From positions 1 through 16,257 of the forward strand of contig DAONLM010000048.1 of assembly GCA_035406685.1 (NCBI GenBank): a DNA stretch of 16,257 bases, written 5' to 3'. Under the pieces are notes generated by a model that saw nothing but the letters and a program-made list of their open reading frames with translations, searched no databases and was not told the origin of the DNA. Shown here one piece after another: positions 14,161 to 16,257 of the stretch; within the stretch, counting starts at the first letter, position 1; each line of letters opens with the position of its first letter. Both the position numbers and the translations under genes were made by a program. This DNA comes from DAONLM01 sp035406685. Lineage in GTDB: Bacteria > Spirochaetota > GWE2-31-10 > MWDO01.

Positions 14161-15902
14161 TAGAAATAAAAGTGGGAACTGCAACCTGTGGAAATGCAGC
14201 AGGTGCTCAGAAGACTCTTTTAAAATTAAAAGAGTTAATAAAAGATAAGAAAGATATTATTTTAAAAGAGACTGGTTGTATTGGGATGTGCTATAGGGAA
14301 CCTCTTGTTGAGGTTTTAAAAGATAATACAAAATTTCTTTATGGAAATGTTGATGAAAATATAGCAGAGAAAATTTTTAAAGAGCATATTCTTGAAAATA
14401 AACCCTTAGAAAAATTTATTGTATATAAAACCGAAGATAATTATCATTTTAATAAACAGGAAAGAATTGTTTTGAGAAATACCGGGATAATTGATCCAGA
14501 AAAGATAGATGATTATATAAATCGTGGTGGTTATGAAGGTTTAAAAAAGGCTTTATCATTAACTCAGGAACAGGTTATTCAGATCGTAACTGATTCTGGT
14601 TTGAGGGGTAGAGGAGGAGCTGGATTTCCTACTGGTATGAAATGGAAGTTTGCATATTCTTCAAAGAATGATAAGAAATATGTTATCTGCAATGCGGATG
14701 AGGGGGATCCAGGTGCCTTTATGGATAGAAGTGTTTTAGAAGGTGATCCTCATGCTGTTATAGAGGGTATGCTTATTTGTGGGTATGCAATTGGTGCTGA
14801 TGAGGGGTATATATATTGTAGAGCAGAATACCCTCTTGCATTAAAAAGACTTGAAGATGCTTTAAATCAGGCAAGAGAGAAGAATTTACTCGGTAAGAAC
14901 ATATTGGGGAGTAATTTTTCTTTTGATATACATGTCAAAGAGGGGGCTGGTGCTTTTGTTTGTGGAGAAGAGACTGCTTTAATGGCAAGTATTGAAGGTA
15001 AGAGGGGGATGCCGAGATTAAGGCCACCTTTCCCAGCAGTAAGTGGTTTATGGGGCAAGCCTACTAATATCAATAATGTTGAGACATTTGCTTGTGTTAG
15101 TTATATTTTAGCAAATGGTGCTGAATCTTTTAATAAATATGGAACAGAGAAATCAAAAGGGACAAAGGTTTTTGCTCTTGCTGGTAGAATTAATAATGGT
15201 GGCCTTGTAGAGGTCCCAATGGGAATTAAGTTAAGAGAGATTATTTTTGATATTGGCGGTGGCATCAAGGATAATAAAAAATTTAAAGCAGTTCAATTAG
15301 GTGGTCCTTCTGGTGGATGTATTCCAGAATCATTACTGGATACTCCTGTTGATTATGAGTCATTAATGGCAACAGGTGCAATTGTTGGTTCTGGTGGAAT
15401 GGTTGTTCTCGATGAAGATACATGTATGGTCGATGTGGCAAGATACTTTTTAAATTTTACTCAGTCTGAAAGTTGTGGTAAGTGTACTTTTTGTAGAATA
15501 GGGACAAAAAGAATGCTTGAGATCTTAACAAGGATATGTGAAGGTAATGGTGTAATGGAGGATCTTGATATATTATCAGATCTTGCAATGAAGGTAAAAA
15601 ATAGCTCTTTGTGTGGACTTGGGCAGACTGCTCCAAATCCAGTTCTTACTACTTTAAGATATTTTAAGGATGAATATATTGCTCATATTAGAGATAAAAA
15701 ATGTCCTGCTGGTGTATGTCCATCTTTAATTACTTTTGATATTAACGATAATTGCACTAGATGTACAGCATGTAAGAGAGCATGCCCTGTTAATGCTATT
15801 GAGGGAGAAGTTAAAAAGAAGCATATAATTATTCAGGATAAGTGCATTAAATGTGGAAGTTGTTATAGGGTTTGTAAATTTAATGCAGTTATGAAAGGAT
15901 AA
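14157..15902 (+). CDS. nuoF: NuoF/HydB/HndC-type NADH-binding flavoprotein with extra ferredoxin domains
   Basis: This 581-residue fusion resembles HydB of bifurcating [FeFe]-hydrogenases and HndC. It begins with a thioredoxin-like [2Fe-2S] domain (1-85; C11, C41 and C45 visible). A NuoF core follows with FMN/NADH motifs GRGGAGFP (151-158), CNADEGDPGAF (178-188) and GAGAFVCGEETAL, an SLBB segment (about 340-395), and a [4Fe-4S] site C440, C443, C446 and C486. The C-terminus is a two-cluster ferredoxin (C533, C536, C539, C543; C563, C566, C569, C573). It would pass electrons between NADH, FMN and a catalytic subunit or ferredoxin. That catalytic subunit (HydA-like) is not next to it. The first domain shows three, not four, obvious cysteines, as also occurs in some relatives. 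Translation is coupled to nuoE. Confidence 0.92.
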   Translation: MIEIKVGTATCGNAAGAQKTLLKLKELIKDKKDIILKETGCIGMCYREPLVEVLKDNTKFLYGNVDENIAEKIFKEHILENKPLEKFIVYKTEDNYHFNKQERIVLRNTGIIDPEKIDDYINRGGYEGLKKALSLTQEQVIQIVTDSGLRGRGGAGFPTGMKWKFAYSSKNDKKYVICNADEGDPGAFMDRSVLEGDPHAVIEGMLICGYAIGADEGYIYCRAEYPLALKRLEDALNQAREKNLLGKNILGSNFSFDIHVKEGAGAFVCGEETALMASIEGKRGMPRLRPPFPAVSGLWGKPTNINNVETFACVSYILANGAESFNKYGTEKSKGTKVFALAGRINNGGLVEVPMGIKLREIIFDIGGGIKDNKKFKAVQLGGPSGGCIPESLLDTPVDYESLMATGAIVGSGGMVVLDEDTCMVDVARYFLNFTQSESCGKCTFCRIGTKRMLEILTRICEGNGVMEDLDILSDLAMKVKNSSLCGLGQTAPNPVLTTLRYFKDEYIAHIRDKKCPAGVCPSLITFDINDNCTRCTACKRACPVNAIEGEVKKKHIIIQDKCIKCGSCYRVCKFNAVMKG

Positions 15903-15971
15903 TAAGAAATAATTTGCTTAACGGATAAATAAGATAATTTTTTTATCTCTATTTGAAATACGATTTTATTC

Positions 15972-15989
15972 TTGTTAAGTATTTAACCA
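15972..15989. promoter_or_regulatory. Rex-like redox operator candidate
   Basis: TTGTTAA-GTAT-TTAACCA differs at one position from TTGTTAANNNNTTAACAA, the form described for the NADH-sensing repressor Rex in clostridia and relatives. Its left half doubles as a possible -35 (TTGTTA) with TATCAT at 15996-16001 after 18 nt. No rex gene is in the window. The match could be chance in AT-rich DNA. Confidence 0.35.
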
Positions 15990-16111
15990 AATCTTTATCA
16001 TATTAGATTCTTAAAGAAATCAGTAATTTTTTTTTGTTGTGATTACTATTTTTGTATAAAAATTAAATTAATTGAACTTTATCATTTTATTAGGATGTGA
16101 TTTTTTTTAGG

Positions 16112-16141
16112 CAACTTTTTTATTTTTTTTTGTAAAAGTTG
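16112..16141. repeat. inverted repeat upstream of the second RHH-like gene
   Basis: CAACTTTT (16112-16119) and AAAAGTTG (16134-16141) are perfect complements around a 14-nt T-rich loop. The repeat abuts the conserved 54-bp element, in the same relative place as the repeat at 5762-5792 beside copy 1, though the sequences differ. Confidence 0.6.
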
Positions 16142-16193
16142 TAAAGGATTTTCTCAAAAATTTTGTGATTAATAATTAGAAAACAATTTTTTT
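16140..16193 (+). promoter_or_regulatory. conserved 54-bp control element, copy 2
   Basis: It matches the minus-strand element at 5705-5758 in 51 of 54 positions, with the first 35 identical. The palindrome CAAAA-A-TTTTG is at 16155-16165. It ends 3 nt before the ribosome-binding site of the RHH-like gene, the same arrangement as copy 1. Confidence 0.75.
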
Positions 16194-16208
16194 GTAAGGA
16201 GGAAAAAT

Positions 16209-16257
16209 ATGGAAAAGTATGATTTTGTTATAAATAAAACTTTATTAGAAAAAATTA
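16209..16257 (+). CDS. second RHH-like protein, N-terminus only (cut by window end)
   Basis: Only 16 residues are visible: MEKYDFVINKTLLEKI. They resemble the start of the 166-residue RHH-like protein at 5188-5688 (EFEFVVNKDLYEKI), with the same strand, NK turn and helix pattern. AAGGAGG at 16196-16202 lies 6 nt before the ATG, a stronger ribosome-binding site than that of the paralogue. The shared upstream element supports a paralogous relationship. The rest lies beyond the window. Confidence 0.7.
   Translation, partial: MEKYDFVINKTLLEKI

Larger units (their letters stand above)
15903..16208. other. AT-rich spacer between nuoF and the second RHH-like gene
   Basis: No gene is visible in this 306-nt stretch. 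It contains weak A/T-rich inverted repeats (AGATAA/TTATCT at 15932-15948; AGTAAT/ATTACT at 16022-16047 followed by a short T-run) that might terminate the nuoEF transcript. It also holds a Rex-like site at 15972-15989, a stem-loop at 16112-16141 and the conserved 54-bp element at 16140-16193. Confidence 0.6.

Noticed and set aside
1..16257. CRISPR array, tRNA, rRNA or insertion sequence
   Set aside because: No regularly spaced repeats, cloverleaf-like sequences, rRNA blocks or transposase motifs were seen in the spacers or genes.

Overview
The window is about 16 kb of very AT-rich bacterial DNA, dense with genes that mostly lie head to tail. The bulk composition is A/T, and spacers consist largely of A- and T-runs. 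Signal peptides, an OmpA-type peptidoglycan-binding protein, a cmk-rpsA pair, partner-switching signalling proteins and a NuoE/NuoF-type (hydrogenase-like) pair together suggest an anaerobic diderm. A low-GC spirochete would fit, but that is an inference from gene content; no rRNA or other decisive marker is present.

Layout. The left edge (1-420) holds only an unresolved coding fragment and an AT-rich leader with two TTGACA promoters. Next come a glycogen debranching enzyme (421-2832) and, 9 nt later, a STAS anti-sigma-factor antagonist (2842-3150). A near-perfect extended -10 promoter then drives an apparently leaderless membrane protein (3193-3885), translationally coupled to an OmpA-domain envelope protein (3882-5066). 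A minus-strand gene (5188-5688) encodes an unusual protein with two ribbon-helix-helix-like segments. Divergent from it, a compact set runs scpB - rluB-type pseudouridine synthase - cmk - rpsA - sigma54-activator-like ATPase - nitroreductase - fdhD-like (5957-11859) with overlaps or tiny gaps, so it probably forms one long operon. A minus-strand REC-PAS-PP2C (SpoIIE/RsbU-type) phosphatase (11884-13521) converges on fdhD. Divergent from the phosphatase, a nuoE/hydC - nuoF/hydB pair (13675-15902) encodes NADH- and flavin-linked iron-sulfur subunits. The window ends at the first codons of a second, paralogous RHH-like gene (from 16209).

How the genes fit together. The central operon is housekeeping: chromosome condensation, rRNA modification, nucleotide synthesis and translation. 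A regulator and two redox or maturation genes are appended. The phosphatase and the STAS protein are the two classic halves of a partner-switching pathway. The NuoE/NuoF-like subunits would serve an electron-bifurcating or NAD(P)-linked hydrogenase or formate dehydrogenase, but the catalytic subunit is not adjacent.

The strongest unexplained signal is a 54-bp segment (51 matching positions, the first 35 identical) placed just upstream of both RHH-like genes, on opposite strands and about 10.4 kb apart. It contains a CAAAA-A-TTTTG palindrome. This suggests a multi-copy, probably self-regulated gene family with a shared control element.
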